64,000 nucleotides of DNA from a virus. The notes beneath the pieces were generated by a model that saw only the letters and a program-made list of their open reading frames with translations, was not told where the DNA came from and made no database searches. Below are positions 27,089-36,743 of this stretch, piece after piece. The stretch spans positions 1 through 64,000 of the IMG/VR virus record IMGVR_UViG_3300044971_001477; one strand, written 5' to 3'. Each line of letters opens with the position of its first letter. The stretch's first letter is position 1. The position numbers were made by a program, and so were the translations under genes.

Positions 27089-28995
27089 TGGCACAGGATA
27101 CTGAAGATGGTTTTAATGAAGTAGATAAAAAAACAACTATATTAAAAAAATATAAAAAAGTTAATAGTGATATTGAAGATCTACGAAAAAAGGCTGGAAA
27201 AACTTTAGAAAAGAAAAAATCTGAAACTTCCACACAACTTTCTGATGCAAAAAAATTAAAAAACAAATATCAAAAAGAAATTAAAACTCAATTTGATAAG
27301 TTGTTAGACTTAAACTTTTTGTCATTGGGTGCGGGTAAAAGTAGTCAAAGTTATCTTAAAAAAACTTTTACAAAAGCAATTAAAGAAATCGTACCAAAAT
27401 TAGATGATATTTTATTGGAATTAATGTTAACTGCCGTAGGTTGTTCACAAGACCAAGAATTTGTTCCTCAGACGATTTATATTAGAGTTAAGTCAGTTGA
27501 CCTACTTAACACATTAAAAGAGGATCCTGCAACAGATGTGGGTAAATTATTATATGAAAAGAAAAGTATTCAATATAGTAGTTTTCCATTTTCAATGAAT
27601 AAGGAATTATATAATAGAACTCAAAATATTAACCAACCATTTAGTGTTCCTGCATCGGGACAAAGTTATAAAGGTACATCAGGTCAAGAATTATTTGATA
27701 TTTCATACGTTGAGTCTTACGTTGATCCAACAACTTCACAAACAATACAAGGTAACTTTTTTAAAGTTGATTTAAAAAATAGAATGACTACAAATAAAGT
27801 TTCTGAATTTTTAAAAGATTATTTTACAACAATAAAACTTTTTGATGAAACTAATTTCTTTGCAAATCTTATGAATCAATTGACAGGTGCGATATCTATT
27901 AAAAAAGGAGATGGTAATGCGGATTTAGACGACTTACAAAAAATACTGTTAATCATGCAAAGAATATTAGGGCTATGTTTTGATAATACTAAAGAGATTG
28001 ATGTGTCCGGAATTGCAAAATTGTCTGAAAATGATAATGTTGACGAATCTTTCTTTGAATTTACAGATATTGATTTACGTTTTATCGACTCAAAAGTTTC
28101 CGACATAAAAATGGGGGTAGTTGAATTTGAGGAGTGTGATACGGTTAAATTACCTGTTGATTCAGATAGTATAACAAATGCGTTAAATAATTTAGTCTTT
28201 GTTGATGGTAAAAATAATTCAAATAGTATTGATGACGCAGCTAATTTAACTGATGTTTTAACTAAAAATCCAGGATGGTTTCCATTGGAAATAAATATTG
28301 ATTTATCATTCCTTAAAGAGTTTCCAAAGGCAATGGTGGCCACAGTCCTTTCACCTAAAGTTGTTTTACCTTTAATGATTATAACAAAATCATTAGGTCA
28401 AAGTTTAGATTTACAAATTAGTTCATTTATGGATTTTGCAAGAAGACTTAAATCGTTCTTTATTAAATTTGCATCAAAAGTGGGGGAAATTTTTGTTAAA
28501 ATTTTATTTGATATAATTAAAAAAGATATTTTGAAGTTAGTCCAATCAGTAAATTTAGATGTAATTAGAGGATTAAATAATAAAAGATTAAATATAATTT
28601 TATCTTTAACTGAATTACTAATTGCAATTGCTAAAATTGTAAAAGATTTTAGGGAATGTAAAAGCGTAATTGATGCTTTATTAAATGCGTTAAAAATCGC
28701 ATCAAAAGGATTTGGTGGGGACATCCCATTACCATTATTATTAAGTTCAAAACTTTTAAGTGGTTATTCCTCAGATAGAGCATTTTTAAATGTTATTGCA
28801 AATTTTGAAGAATTGGGGTTACCAACAGGTACGATGCCAGATGGAAGTCCTAACTTAATGTTGGCATCAATAAAAGCGTTATTAGATGGTTCAGATCAAG
28901 AAAATGCGTCAAATGGTAAATCACAAATTGCAATATACCCACTAAGTATAACACCAATTGGACAAACAATACCAATAGTTTGTTATGGTAAATAA
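27088..28995 (+). CDS. Large putative tail/baseplate structural protein
   Basis: 635 residues. A charged, coiled-coil N-terminus (to ~75) is followed by a mixed domain, and the C-terminal third (~410-560) contains long hydrophobic helices (AMVATVLSPKVVLPLMIITK, LSLTELLIAIAKIVKDF). The mix of a helical rod and hydrophobic segments suits a tape-measure-adjacent or baseplate component, but no T4 counterpart is recognised. Next to the gp5-like hub gene and cotranscribed with it. Confidence 0.55.
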   Translation: MAQDTEDGFNEVDKKTTILKKYKKVNSDIEDLRKKAGKTLEKKKSETSTQLSDAKKLKNKYQKEIKTQFDKLLDLNFLSLGAGKSSQSYLKKTFTKAIKEIVPKLDDILLELMLTAVGCSQDQEFVPQTIYIRVKSVDLLNTLKEDPATDVGKLLYEKKSIQYSSFPFSMNKELYNRTQNINQPFSVPASGQSYKGTSGQELFDISYVESYVDPTTSQTIQGNFFKVDLKNRMTTNKVSEFLKDYFTTIKLFDETNFFANLMNQLTGAISIKKGDGNADLDDLQKILLIMQRILGLCFDNTKEIDVSGIAKLSENDNVDESFFEFTDIDLRFIDSKVSDIKMGVVEFEECDTVKLPVDSDSITNALNNLVFVDGKNNSNSIDDAANLTDVLTKNPGWFPLEINIDLSFLKEFPKAMVATVLSPKVVLPLMIITKSLGQSLDLQISSFMDFARRLKSFFIKFASKVGEIFVKILFDIIKKDILKLVQSVNLDVIRGLNNKRLNIILSLTELLIAIAKIVKDFRECKSVIDALLNALKIASKGFGGDIPLPLLLSSKLLSGYSSDRAFLNVIANFEELGLPTGTMPDGSPNLMLASIKALLDGSDQENASNGKSQIAIYPLSITPIGQTIPIVCYGK

Positions 28996-29006
28996 AATAT
29001 AAAACA

Positions 29007-29225
29007 ATGGATAATAAAGTACAATCACAACAAGTTGTGGAAATTATTAAAGAACACAAAGTTAGACCTAATAAAGATCTAATTTTGGCTATGGAATTTA
29101 TTAAAAAAGATTTTGATATTACAAAAGAAAATTTAATTAAAATGACAAGTCATTTAGACAAATTAGAGTTGACATATAATACACTATTAAAAGAATATCA
29201 AGCAAGAAATGTGGTTCAAAAATAA
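29007..29225 (+). CDS. Hypothetical small helical protein
   Basis: 72 residues, helical and charged (QQVVEIIKEHKVRPNKDLIL). The stop lies inside the start region of the gp5-like gene (17 nt overlap), so the two are coupled. Could be a baseplate assembly partner. Confidence 0.55.
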   Translation: MDNKVQSQQVVEIIKEHKVRPNKDLILAMEFIKKDFDITKENLIKMTSHLDKLELTYNTLLKEYQARNVVQK

Positions 29226-30762
29226 AAATTTATTTCCGGGTTATGTAAAAGATAATAAAGATCCAATGATGTTAGGTAGGGTACGAGTTGTACCTACCCT
29301 TGAAAGGTATGAGGATTCTTTACCCGAAGATTGGAATGAAGAAAATGATAAGTGGACGGCAAAAGATCCATTTGTGTTTTTACCGTTATTACCATACTAC
29401 ATTAATCAGGTACCAAAAGAGAATGAATATGTTAACCTAATTTATTACGACAATCGTGAAAGATTAGATGCCAATAAATTTTATATTCAAGGACCAATAA
29501 CAAGACCCCAAAATAATTCTAAAGAAGATTGGAAAAACTCTCAGTCCATGTTGGCAACTGGAGAATTTTTCAAACAGGCAAATCAATTAAGAGATCGTAA
29601 AACAGGGATTACGGACCCAAAAATTTATGGAATATACCCCGAACCTGGTGACAACGCAATATTAGGTAGAGGAACCGCAGATGTTGTTGTTAAAGAAAAT
29701 GATGTGTTAATACGAGCAGGTAAATTAGATCCTCTTAAATCTTCAAGTGCTGATTTTAATATACCCGTACCAAATGATAAAAGATCATTTTTACAAATAT
29801 CCACATCTCCATTAGAAAAAATTAAAGGTGAACCAAAAACAGTTACCGAATACATAAAAGAAAGTAGACAAGTTAAAAATTTGGTTGAGTGGGAAATTAC
29901 AAATCTTGCAACAACAGGAACAACTTTTGATGGTAGTGTAAAATTATATAGTTTAATTCCAGTACCTGAAACTTTATCCAATAAAATTTTCCTTACTTCT
30001 GATTTAGATAGTTACAAAGGAACAACTTTATATGAATTAAACTTTACTGGTAAAACTTCTGAAGAATCTTTAACAATAATTAATGATTTTATTAAAGGTG
30101 TTAATATTGGTAAAATAAATATTGATGGTTATCTTTCATACCCATCACAAGATGGAGCTAAATTGGAAAATCAATTTCCATTTGTGTTTACCCCAACAAA
30201 AAGTAATACTGAAATATATTTAAATGCAAGTATTGATACCCCAAATGGTTTAACTGAATTTAATAATATTTTGGATTTTTATTCAAAAACTAAATTATCA
30301 CCTCAAAATAAAGAGTATGGGTTTGGACTTGTTTGGATACAAGATGTTTTGGGTGAACAACTTGAAGTTAAAATAACTAAAGTTGCAAATGACACATTTG
30401 AGGCAACCCCAACATCATATGGTGTAATGGGTGGAGATTTTCTTTATTTGTTATCACATAAATCAGTTATCCCAAGTAAAGGTACTCCGATTGATCTAAA
30501 AAATACACTATACGGTATTGATCAACCAACGTTAACAGATACGATTTACGGTAAAACAAATTCAATGGTTAGAGGTGAAGAATTAATGTCATTCTTAAAC
30601 CTCATCGTTCAATTTATGATAGGTCACGTACACCCATTTCCAGGACTTGCACCAATACAAGAATATCCATCAATACCTGATGGTCCTTCATCTAAAAAAA
30701 TACTGGAAATACTTAATAATTCTCAAAATACAATATTAAATCAAAATATTAGGATTAATTGA
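29209..30762 (+). CDS. Baseplate hub protein with gp5-type OB-fold
   Basis: 517 residues. The N-terminal LFPGYVKDNKDPMMLGRVRV is the typical start of the gp5/VgrG OB-fold domain (G.V....DP..lGRVrV), here preceding a long unique region. No lysozyme domain can be seen, unlike T4 gp5, so this is either a hub spike without a muralytic part or a hub subunit. Near the C-terminus, FMIGHVHPFPGLAP is a His-Pro loop often seen in these hub proteins. Cell-puncturing role inferred from the fold. Confidence 0.75.
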   Translation: MWFKNKNLFPGYVKDNKDPMMLGRVRVVPTLERYEDSLPEDWNEENDKWTAKDPFVFLPLLPYYINQVPKENEYVNLIYYDNRERLDANKFYIQGPITRPQNNSKEDWKNSQSMLATGEFFKQANQLRDRKTGITDPKIYGIYPEPGDNAILGRGTADVVVKENDVLIRAGKLDPLKSSSADFNIPVPNDKRSFLQISTSPLEKIKGEPKTVTEYIKESRQVKNLVEWEITNLATTGTTFDGSVKLYSLIPVPETLSNKIFLTSDLDSYKGTTLYELNFTGKTSEESLTIINDFIKGVNIGKINIDGYLSYPSQDGAKLENQFPFVFTPTKSNTEIYLNASIDTPNGLTEFNNILDFYSKTKLSPQNKEYGFGLVWIQDVLGEQLEVKITKVANDTFEATPTSYGVMGGDFLYLLSHKSVIPSKGTPIDLKNTLYGIDQPTLTDTIYGKTNSMVRGEELMSFLNLIVQFMIGHVHPFPGLAPIQEYPSIPDGPSSKKILEILNNSQNTILNQNIRIN

Positions 30763-30771
30763 TATTTATAT
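30763..30771 (+). promoter_or_regulatory. Putative late promoter element (TATTTATAT)
   Basis: 11 nt upstream of the ATG at 30783, immediately after the hub gene stop. Confidence 0.5.
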
Positions 30772-30782
30772 TAAAAACGTAA

Positions 30783-32240
30783 ATGTCAATAAATAATTCA
30801 TATTTCAGTAGGAATAATACTTTAATATCTAATAGTCTTGTTAATTCAGGGAGAAATCCTGTTACCGAATTATTTTATGGTGATGGAAGTCTTTTAAACC
30901 CAATTGGATTTACACGTTTTATCTTTGATTTAGACCTTACTTTATTAAATGAAAAATACCAAAATGGTGTTATAAGTGTGGGGTGTAATTTAGATACAAC
31001 TCATACCTTAAGAATGACTAATACAAGTTATTTTGATAAAGAATTATTAAACACTTCAACATCTCAAGGTAGACTAAGAGCAACGTCATTTGATTTAATA
31101 TTATTTAGAATACCTCTTAATTCCTTATCGGGAACTTCTCAGAATTGGGATGAGGGTGTTGGTTATGATTACTATGATCAAGTAACTGGTATACCAAGTG
31201 ATAAGAACTATTCAGATAGACCATCAAATTGGTTGGAAACCACAACAATTACGGATTGGCAAGAACCAGGAATTTATAGTAACACAAATACAGGATTATT
31301 TAATTATAATCAATTACAAATTATTGACACACAACATTTTGAATTTGGTGATGAAAATGTAGAGTTTGATATGACAAATGAAATAAACTCTATTTTAAAT
31401 GGATCACTAACAGGTGTAACGGGTTGGGGAATTGCTTACTTACCTCAAGTTGAAAACTTAACAGGAACAACAGGTAATTATTCTGTTGGATTTTTTACAA
31501 GACACACTCAAACATTCTACGAACCATTCTTAGAAACAAACTATAATGATTCAATTGAAGATGATAGAAATTCATTTTCATTAGGTAAAATTAATAAACT
31601 GTACTTATATATCTTTGAAGATGGGGATTTTCAAAACTTAGATAATAATCCTTTGGTTACAATTGGTGATCAAACAGGAACTCCAATACCGGGTCTTATT
31701 AATTTACCATCTTGTCAGGTAACAAAAGGTGTATATGAGATAACAATACCACCATTACTTGGATATAAAACACCATGTATCTTTACTGATACTTGGTCAA
31801 ACATTTTATTAAATGGTTTTTCATTACCTAATGTAATTAATGAATTTGTAATATACCCATTACAGAAATCAATTCAAATAGGAACAACAACTAATGATCC
31901 TGCGGTATATGGTTTTGATTATTATGGAATTAAACAAGATGAAAAAATATTAAATACCGATATTAGAAAAGTTGGTGTTATAATCAAGAAAGCATATACG
32001 ACCAATCAACAATTACCAAAAATTGAAGGTCAATATAGAGTGTATGTTAGAGAAGGTCAAACCGAAGTACAAGTACAAGATTGGACCAAACTTAATAGAA
32101 CTCCAAATGAGTACTATTTTATATTTGACACAAGGGATAAGATTCCAAATGAATATTATATAGATTTAAAAGTCATTTCTAGTGGAGAAGTAAATACTTA
32201 TAAGAGACAGATTAAATTTCAAATCGTAAATAAAAAATAA
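30783..32240 (+). CDS. Putative virion structural protein
   Basis: 485 residues, beta-rich, no signal peptide. Contains several aromatic-rich segments (FFTRHTQTFYEPFLETNYND) and no recognisable catalytic motif. The order after the baseplate hub suggests a baseplate wedge or tail-tip protein. A late-type element precedes it by 11 nt. Confidence 0.55.
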   Translation: MSINNSYFSRNNTLISNSLVNSGRNPVTELFYGDGSLLNPIGFTRFIFDLDLTLLNEKYQNGVISVGCNLDTTHTLRMTNTSYFDKELLNTSTSQGRLRATSFDLILFRIPLNSLSGTSQNWDEGVGYDYYDQVTGIPSDKNYSDRPSNWLETTTITDWQEPGIYSNTNTGLFNYNQLQIIDTQHFEFGDENVEFDMTNEINSILNGSLTGVTGWGIAYLPQVENLTGTTGNYSVGFFTRHTQTFYEPFLETNYNDSIEDDRNSFSLGKINKLYLYIFEDGDFQNLDNNPLVTIGDQTGTPIPGLINLPSCQVTKGVYEITIPPLLGYKTPCIFTDTWSNILLNGFSLPNVINEFVIYPLQKSIQIGTTTNDPAVYGFDYYGIKQDEKILNTDIRKVGVIIKKAYTTNQQLPKIEGQYRVYVREGQTEVQVQDWTKLNRTPNEYYFIFDTRDKIPNEYYIDLKVISSGEVNTYKRQIKFQIVNKK

Positions 32241-32243
32241 AGA

Positions 32244-32253
32244 TATTTATTAA
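32244..32253 (+). promoter_or_regulatory. Putative late promoter element (TATTTATTAA)
   Basis: Upstream of the ATG at 32262, 8-9 nt away. Confidence 0.45.
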
Positions 32254-32261
32254 ATAAAGAT

Positions 32262-32648
32262 ATGGCAAATTTTATATTAGAACAATGTTCATCATCAAAT
32301 CAATTCACAGTTGGTTTTGGTGTAAGTTTTACCCCAATAACGGGACAAACTTATTCATTTAGTAATGGACTAACAGGAGAAACTATTTGTGGTACCATAT
32401 TAACTGGCACCACTGGAGCAACAACATATTCGGCAATCACCCAATATGATAATTGTAATGAATGTATTATTGATATACCAAGAAGTGCAAATACAGCATA
32501 TGATATATGTGAAGTTTGTTCTGATGAAACAGTAATTACGGTTTATAATTTAACACCACCTCACCCTGTTTATACTGACGGATATGGTACTCCAGTCACT
32601 CAATTAAACATGGTCGTAATAGGAGGACCTAACGGATTAAATTCATAA
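32262..32648 (+). CDS. Small Cys-pair putative virion protein
   Basis: 128 residues. Reads as repeats of short strands with GTT/TGT turns and Cys-x-x-Cys pairs (YDNCNECI, CEVCSDET). The same style of module occurs inside the 1430-residue fibre protein at 3373-7665, so it probably belongs to the fibre or tail tip. No catalytic motif. Confidence 0.55.
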   Translation: MANFILEQCSSSNQFTVGFGVSFTPITGQTYSFSNGLTGETICGTILTGTTGATTYSAITQYDNCNECIIDIPRSANTAYDICEVCSDETVITVYNLTPPHPVYTDGYGTPVTQLNMVVIGGPNGLNS

Positions 32649-32652
32649 TACA

Positions 32653-33135
32653 ATGAAAAGAGTAATAAGATTAAATGAAACGGACATTACCAATTTGGTA
32701 AAAAGAGTCCTTAATGAACAGAAAAGTGAACGATATATGTTCTTTTCTAATTTAGAACAAATGAGAAGACAATGTGATTTATTATTAGATTTTGATCGTA
32801 GTACGGTTGAATCTATTTTAGATAATGGACATGATTGGGCTCAAGATCATATTTCTGAAGCTAAAAACAATATGGATCAAGTATTTGATTTCATGATGAA
32901 TGAAACCACAAGAGACGGTATGAAATCATCTACGAATATTGATGATGAAGATATGGTAATGTCGGAAGGAGATAAAAAAGTTGGCACACCTCTTTGTGCG
33001 AGAGGTATTGCATCCGCAAAATCTAAATATGATGTATACCCTTCAGCATATGCAAATGGACACGCAGTACAAGTATGTAAAGGTACGATTAAAGGTCTTG
33101 ATGGTAAAAAACATTGTTCAGGAGCATATTGTTAA
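32653..33135 (+). CDS. Phage protein with PSAYANG-type C-terminal motif
   Basis: 160 residues. An N-terminal helix (RVIRLNETDITNLVKRVLNEQ) of a type repeated at the start of several proteins in this window, then an acidic middle. The C-terminal motif LCARGIASAKSKYDVYPSAY-A-N-G with CKGTIKG and two final Cys is a recurring phage module (DUF5872-like) of unknown function, probably a small Cys-containing basic domain. A related module ends the protein at 33609-34550. Confidence 0.6.
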   Translation: MKRVIRLNETDITNLVKRVLNEQKSERYMFFSNLEQMRRQCDLLLDFDRSTVESILDNGHDWAQDHISEAKNNMDQVFDFMMNETTRDGMKSSTNIDDEDMVMSEGDKKVGTPLCARGIASAKSKYDVYPSAYANGHAVQVCKGTIKGLDGKKHCSGAYC

Positions 33136-33206
33136 AAATTTTTTAAAAATATTTTTTTATTCAAATAATTTATATATATTTGTAGACACATAAACTTTAT
33201 ACAAAT

Positions 33207-33635
33207 ATGAAAAACAGAGTAAAAAGATTCTTAAGTAGATTAAAACTTAAATTTTATATTTGGTCAAAAAAATCTTCAAATATTATACCAACTTATCAAA
33301 ATGAAATCCTATCATATGAAAAGACCTGTTTTAAAATATGTCTTAAAATAATTCAACATAAAGATACGGAATTTATGATCGCCCCAATGTCTGATAAACG
33401 TTATCTTAAAAATGACGATATGAAAATTTTCATAACAATGACAGATCATAGAGTTGAGATCACTAATCACATTTACAATTATAATGTTAAACTACATGAA
33501 AGAGATTGGGAAAGATTAACGTATATTTTTGATCTTGAGGCAGATAAGAGAAGGCTTAATTATGAGGGAGAGGTTAATTCACAGATTACTAACTCTCTAC
33601 ACAATATCTTAGACCGAGTTTCTAATTTCAAATAA
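33207..33635 (+). CDS. Hypothetical basic protein
   Basis: 142 residues, start MKNRVKRFLSRLKLKFYIWS, strongly basic first ~30 residues, then a mixed alpha/beta domain. A TATATTTGTAG element about 30 nt upstream (33174-33181) matches the host-type -7 box. Its 3' end overlaps the convergent gene at 33609 by 27 nt and a terminator follows. Confidence 0.55.
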   Translation: MKNRVKRFLSRLKLKFYIWSKKSSNIIPTYQNEILSYEKTCFKICLKIIQHKDTEFMIAPMSDKRYLKNDDMKIFITMTDHRVEITNHIYNYNVKLHERDWERLTYIFDLEADKRRLNYEGEVNSQITNSLHNILDRVSNFK

Positions 33636-34550
33636 AATATTATCAACTAAGGAATCTACGGATTCCTTTTTTGTTTTATATGATGTCATAATAGGTTTTT
33701 GTCCTTTTCCTGTCTGAGTGTCTTTTTTTTCTGCGGTTCTTTTTTGTTGACAGGCAGATCTTTTTTGTGAATCACTCATTTTACCTGCAACTCCAGCCGC
33801 CCTACATTTAGGGTAAGATCCTTTAGAAGTATCCTGTCGTCCACATGGAGGATGTTTACCGTCAACTTTACTACAAATGTTAACCCAAGGTCCTTTTGGT
33901 TGAGAAGACCCTTTAGGTTTCTTCTTTTTACCAAACCAAACTCCTAAATCTTCATTTATTGTATGAACATCGTGAGTATTAACGTTATGAGTTCCATCTT
34001 TACCTTTTTCCCAAACACCAACAATTCTTTTTAAATTATTTTTTAAACTTTTTTTAATTGCAATATCATTTAATTTATTGTCTATAAATTCGTAAAAAGG
34101 ACCTAACTCACTTTTACTCCATTTTTTTAAACCTATTTCAATTGGACCACTATATTCACCGGCAGTTATACTTGTACTTGCTTCAGTTATTTCAACCCAT
34201 TCATTTACAGGTACAATTTTTTTATTTTTACCAGGTGTTTGGTTAATATTATTACCATCATCATCACTAAATGTTGAGTTCGGGTGTTTCTTAATATAAT
34301 TTGTAACTTTTTTTGCTTTAGACTCTATTTTTTTGATTTGTTTTTTTGTTTCATCCATTGACCCATCATAACTATCAAATTCTAACATTGGACTATCGTA
34401 TTTTGATACAGGTATTGTGAATGGTCCGTTTTGAGAATTTTTAAATTTTCTAACACCTAACTGCATTGGTGCAATATATGAACCTCTACTCCCACCACTA
34501 TCTGAAGTTGCTTCAGATAAAACTTTCTTTATTATTTGATTTAAATCCAT
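33609..34550 (-). CDS. Phage protein with conserved Cys-rich C-terminal module
   Basis: 313 residues from the ATG at 34550; an upstream in-frame start at 34637 would overlap the divergent gene. N-terminal MDLNQIIKKVLSEAT helix, then SYIAPMQLGVRKF and SGPIEIGLKKW, two similar short motifs. The C-terminal part has WVNICSKVDGKHPPCGRQDT, SYPKCRAAGVAGKMS and KRSACQQKRTAEKK, a pattern common in phage proteins (DUF5872-like) with a likely metal-binding Cys set. Function unknown. Late-type element 13 nt upstream. Confidence 0.6.
   Translation of the reverse strand: MDLNQIIKKVLSEATSDSGGSRGSYIAPMQLGVRKFKNSQNGPFTIPVSKYDSPMLEFDSYDGSMDETKKQIKKIESKAKKVTNYIKKHPNSTFSDDDGNNINQTPGKNKKIVPVNEWVEITEASTSITAGEYSGPIEIGLKKWSKSELGPFYEFIDNKLNDIAIKKSLKNNLKRIVGVWEKGKDGTHNVNTHDVHTINEDLGVWFGKKKKPKGSSQPKGPWVNICSKVDGKHPPCGRQDTSKGSYPKCRAAGVAGKMSDSQKRSACQQKRTAEKKDTQTGKGQKPIMTSYKTKKESVDSLVDNILFEIRNSV
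33649..33672 (+). terminator. Rho-independent terminator
   Basis: Stem AAGGAATC / GATTCCTT followed by six T. It lies inside the 3' coding part of the opposing gene, a compact convergent arrangement. Confidence 0.75.
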
Positions 34551-34562
34551 AATTTGTCTACT

Positions 34563-34572
34563 ATTATAAATA
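34563..34572 (-). promoter_or_regulatory. Putative late promoter element (TATTTATAAT)
   Basis: Upstream of the ATG at 34550 in the short divergent intergenic gap. Confidence 0.5.
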
Positions 34573-34587
34573 TCAACACAATACAAA

Positions 34588-34830
34588 ATGGAAGAACAAG
34601 AAAATGAATTATTTGGTAACCTGTTTGGAACCATCAATTTACTAAGTGAAGAACATTTAGATGCAATTCTTATATCTATGAATAAAGATCACGCATTATA
34701 TTATTTAATTGAGTCAGTTAAAGCATCACATAAACGTGGAGCGTTTACAATTGGTGAATCTGAAGTTATATCAAAAGCCATTAGAGTGTTGTCAAAATTG
34801 GAAGAACCTAACCAAACTATTGATAAATAA
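34588..34830 (+). CDS. Hypothetical small acidic protein
   Basis: 80 residues (MEEQENELFGNLFGTINLLS), helical. Divergent from the gene starting at 34550. Its only promoter candidate is the shared intergenic gap. A strong bidirectional terminator follows immediately. Confidence 0.5.
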   Translation: MEEQENELFGNLFGTINLLSEEHLDAILISMNKDHALYYLIESVKASHKRGAFTIGESEVISKAIRVLSKLEEPNQTIDK

Positions 34831-34832
34831 AA

Positions 34833-34858
34833 AAAGGAGACAAGTAATTGTCTCCTTT
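34833..34858. terminator. Bidirectional rho-independent terminator
   Basis: Stem AAAGGAGACA / TGTCTCCTTT with T-runs on both strands. It lies between the convergent small gene (plus) and the capsid gene (minus). Confidence 0.85.
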
Positions 34859-34880
34859 CTCTTATTCGGTATTTAATTGA

Positions 34881-36710
34881 TTATCTCAATTCTCTCAAGT
34901 CAAATGTTCTAACTCCATCAACTGTGATACGTCCGTAGAAACGGTTATTAACCATTTTCTTAGCGTATCTTGTCATTATACCTTTGATAGGTGTAAAGTT
35001 GAATGGATTGTACATTGTAGGTGTCAATTGTAGAGGTACGTACGGTGCGTAGATGTAACCTGTGTCTAACAATGATGTTCCTTTGTGTCCTACTAACACT
35101 GTGTTAGCTGGGAAGTAAGGGTCACGGTAAACTTGGTAACGTCCTGCAAGAGTACCTACTCTTTCAATACCCATGTTATACTGATCTTGCTCAGGAGATG
35201 CGTTAGATACGTGGAAGTATTCTAAGTCATCAAAGATAGCTGAAATCTCAGAAGAAACTACGATCCAGTTAGCTCCACCTCTCAATGTAGATTTGTGGAT
35301 TTGTGCTGACAATTGGTTAATCGCAGTAATCAAAGTTTGATTCCAATCTTTTTGAGTGTAAGATGTAGTTAAAGACAATCTTCTCCATCCGTTGTAATCC
35401 CAACGTAAGTTCCAAGCCGCTCCTTTTCTCAAGTCACGTAAGATCTCACGGTCAATCTCAGCTGCAACTTGCTCAGATAACAATGCAGTTAACTCAGCTT
35501 CAGCGTCAATGTTATGGAATGCAGCAACGTCTTGAGCTAACTCAGGAGACCATTGTGCTCTTAGTTTTCTTTCAGTTACAGAAACAGTTACTGATTCTAA
35601 ATCAAAAGAAACCTCACCGATTTTATCTTCAAACTCTAAGTTTTTGTATCTTCTGTAAACCGCAGTAAATGCAGTAGCTTGAGCGATAGCACTTAAAGTT
35701 GTTCCTGTGTATCCGTCTAATGTAGTACCACAAGTAGCACATACAGGACAAGATAAATCAACCTCTAAATAGATACATCCTTCTTCATCACAGATATCGT
35801 AGTAAGAACCACCATTTCCTGTTGATGCGTAAGAAGTTTGAGCTTGACTACCGTATTTAACGATTCCTTTACCGTAGATTTGAGTAACAACTCTAAACAA
35901 TAATGGTGTTGATGCGTCAACAGTACAAGGTGATGTTTCAGCTACAGTTAAACCTGAACTTTTAATGATTTTAAGGTCAGATAAGAAAGTTTCAGTATCC
36001 ATCTCGTTACCATCAGGTCCGATTAATTTACCTTCACCAGCTCTGTTAAAGTCACACATTTTGATAATAACTTTTCTTGTTCCTGTAGTTGCAGTGTATT
36101 GTGAATTATTATCACCCGCATTTTCTAAGGTACTACCACTCCAAACTTGTACGTTTGTTGCCGCAGTAACTGCAGTCCATTGACCTTTAGAGTAATCAAA
36201 CAATCCTGGAGGATCTAACGCTGCTTCTGAACCTTCATAAAATAAATCATAAAGATTTTTAGCGTATGATGTACCTGTTCCACCTGGGTATCCTGCGTTG
36301 TCTGCCGGTGCAGGGCCATTTGGTGATCCGATTGGTGAATAATGTTCTCCACCGTTAGCGGTTGAATTATCATATCCTTGGATACGAGGTACAAAGAAGA
36401 ACAATTTACCAATTGGTAAGTTCATTGCTTGTACAGAAACGATATCGTTAGCCAACAATTTAGAGAAAACTCTTCTTACGATAGGGAAAACAACTGTTTC
36501 AAATGCTCCGTTGGAACCTTCAGAAGTTGCTTCGTTAATCAAGAAAGAAGCTTGGTTTTCATACAACTGTGCTACGTTTTCTTTTAGGTGGCCTTTAAGG
36601 CCTTCAAGGAATCCTAATTTATCCCATTTGTTAATAGTATCTTCTTTGATAACTTTAAGGTGTTTTAACCCGATGTTACCAACAAGACCTGATTCTAATA
36701 ATGCTCCCAT
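34881..36710 (-). CDS. Major capsid protein, T4 gp23-like
   Basis: 609 residues (T4 gp23 is 521). The N-terminus (LGFLEGLKGHLKENVAQLYE, QASFLINEAT) and VVFPIVRRVFSKLLANDIVS, SVQAMNLPIGKLFFFVPRIQ are the conserved beginning of gp23-type HK97-fold capsid proteins; AEAELTALLSEQVAAEIDRE and the ending in RFYGRITVDGVRTFDLREL are further landmarks. T4 gp23 is cleaved after its first 65 residues by the prohead protease; an equivalent cut is likely here near residue ~65. Codons look better adapted than in neighbouring genes, as expected for the most abundant virion protein. The scaffold gene lies directly upstream. Confidence 0.92.
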   Translation of the reverse strand: MGALLESGLVGNIGLKHLKVIKEDTINKWDKLGFLEGLKGHLKENVAQLYENQASFLINEATSEGSNGAFETVVFPIVRRVFSKLLANDIVSVQAMNLPIGKLFFFVPRIQGYDNSTANGGEHYSPIGSPNGPAPADNAGYPGGTGTSYAKNLYDLFYEGSEAALDPPGLFDYSKGQWTAVTAATNVQVWSGSTLENAGDNNSQYTATTGTRKVIIKMCDFNRAGEGKLIGPDGNEMDTETFLSDLKIIKSSGLTVAETSPCTVDASTPLLFRVVTQIYGKGIVKYGSQAQTSYASTGNGGSYYDICDEEGCIYLEVDLSCPVCATCGTTLDGYTGTTLSAIAQATAFTAVYRRYKNLEFEDKIGEVSFDLESVTVSVTERKLRAQWSPELAQDVAAFHNIDAEAELTALLSEQVAAEIDREILRDLRKGAAWNLRWDYNGWRRLSLTTSYTQKDWNQTLITAINQLSAQIHKSTLRGGANWIVVSSEISAIFDDLEYFHVSNASPEQDQYNMGIERVGTLAGRYQVYRDPYFPANTVLVGHKGTSLLDTGYIYAPYVPLQLTPTMYNPFNFTPIKGIMTRYAKKMVNNRFYGRITVDGVRTFDLRELR

Positions 36711-36743
36711 TTTTTTGGTTTTTTATTTTTTTTTAGTTTATTT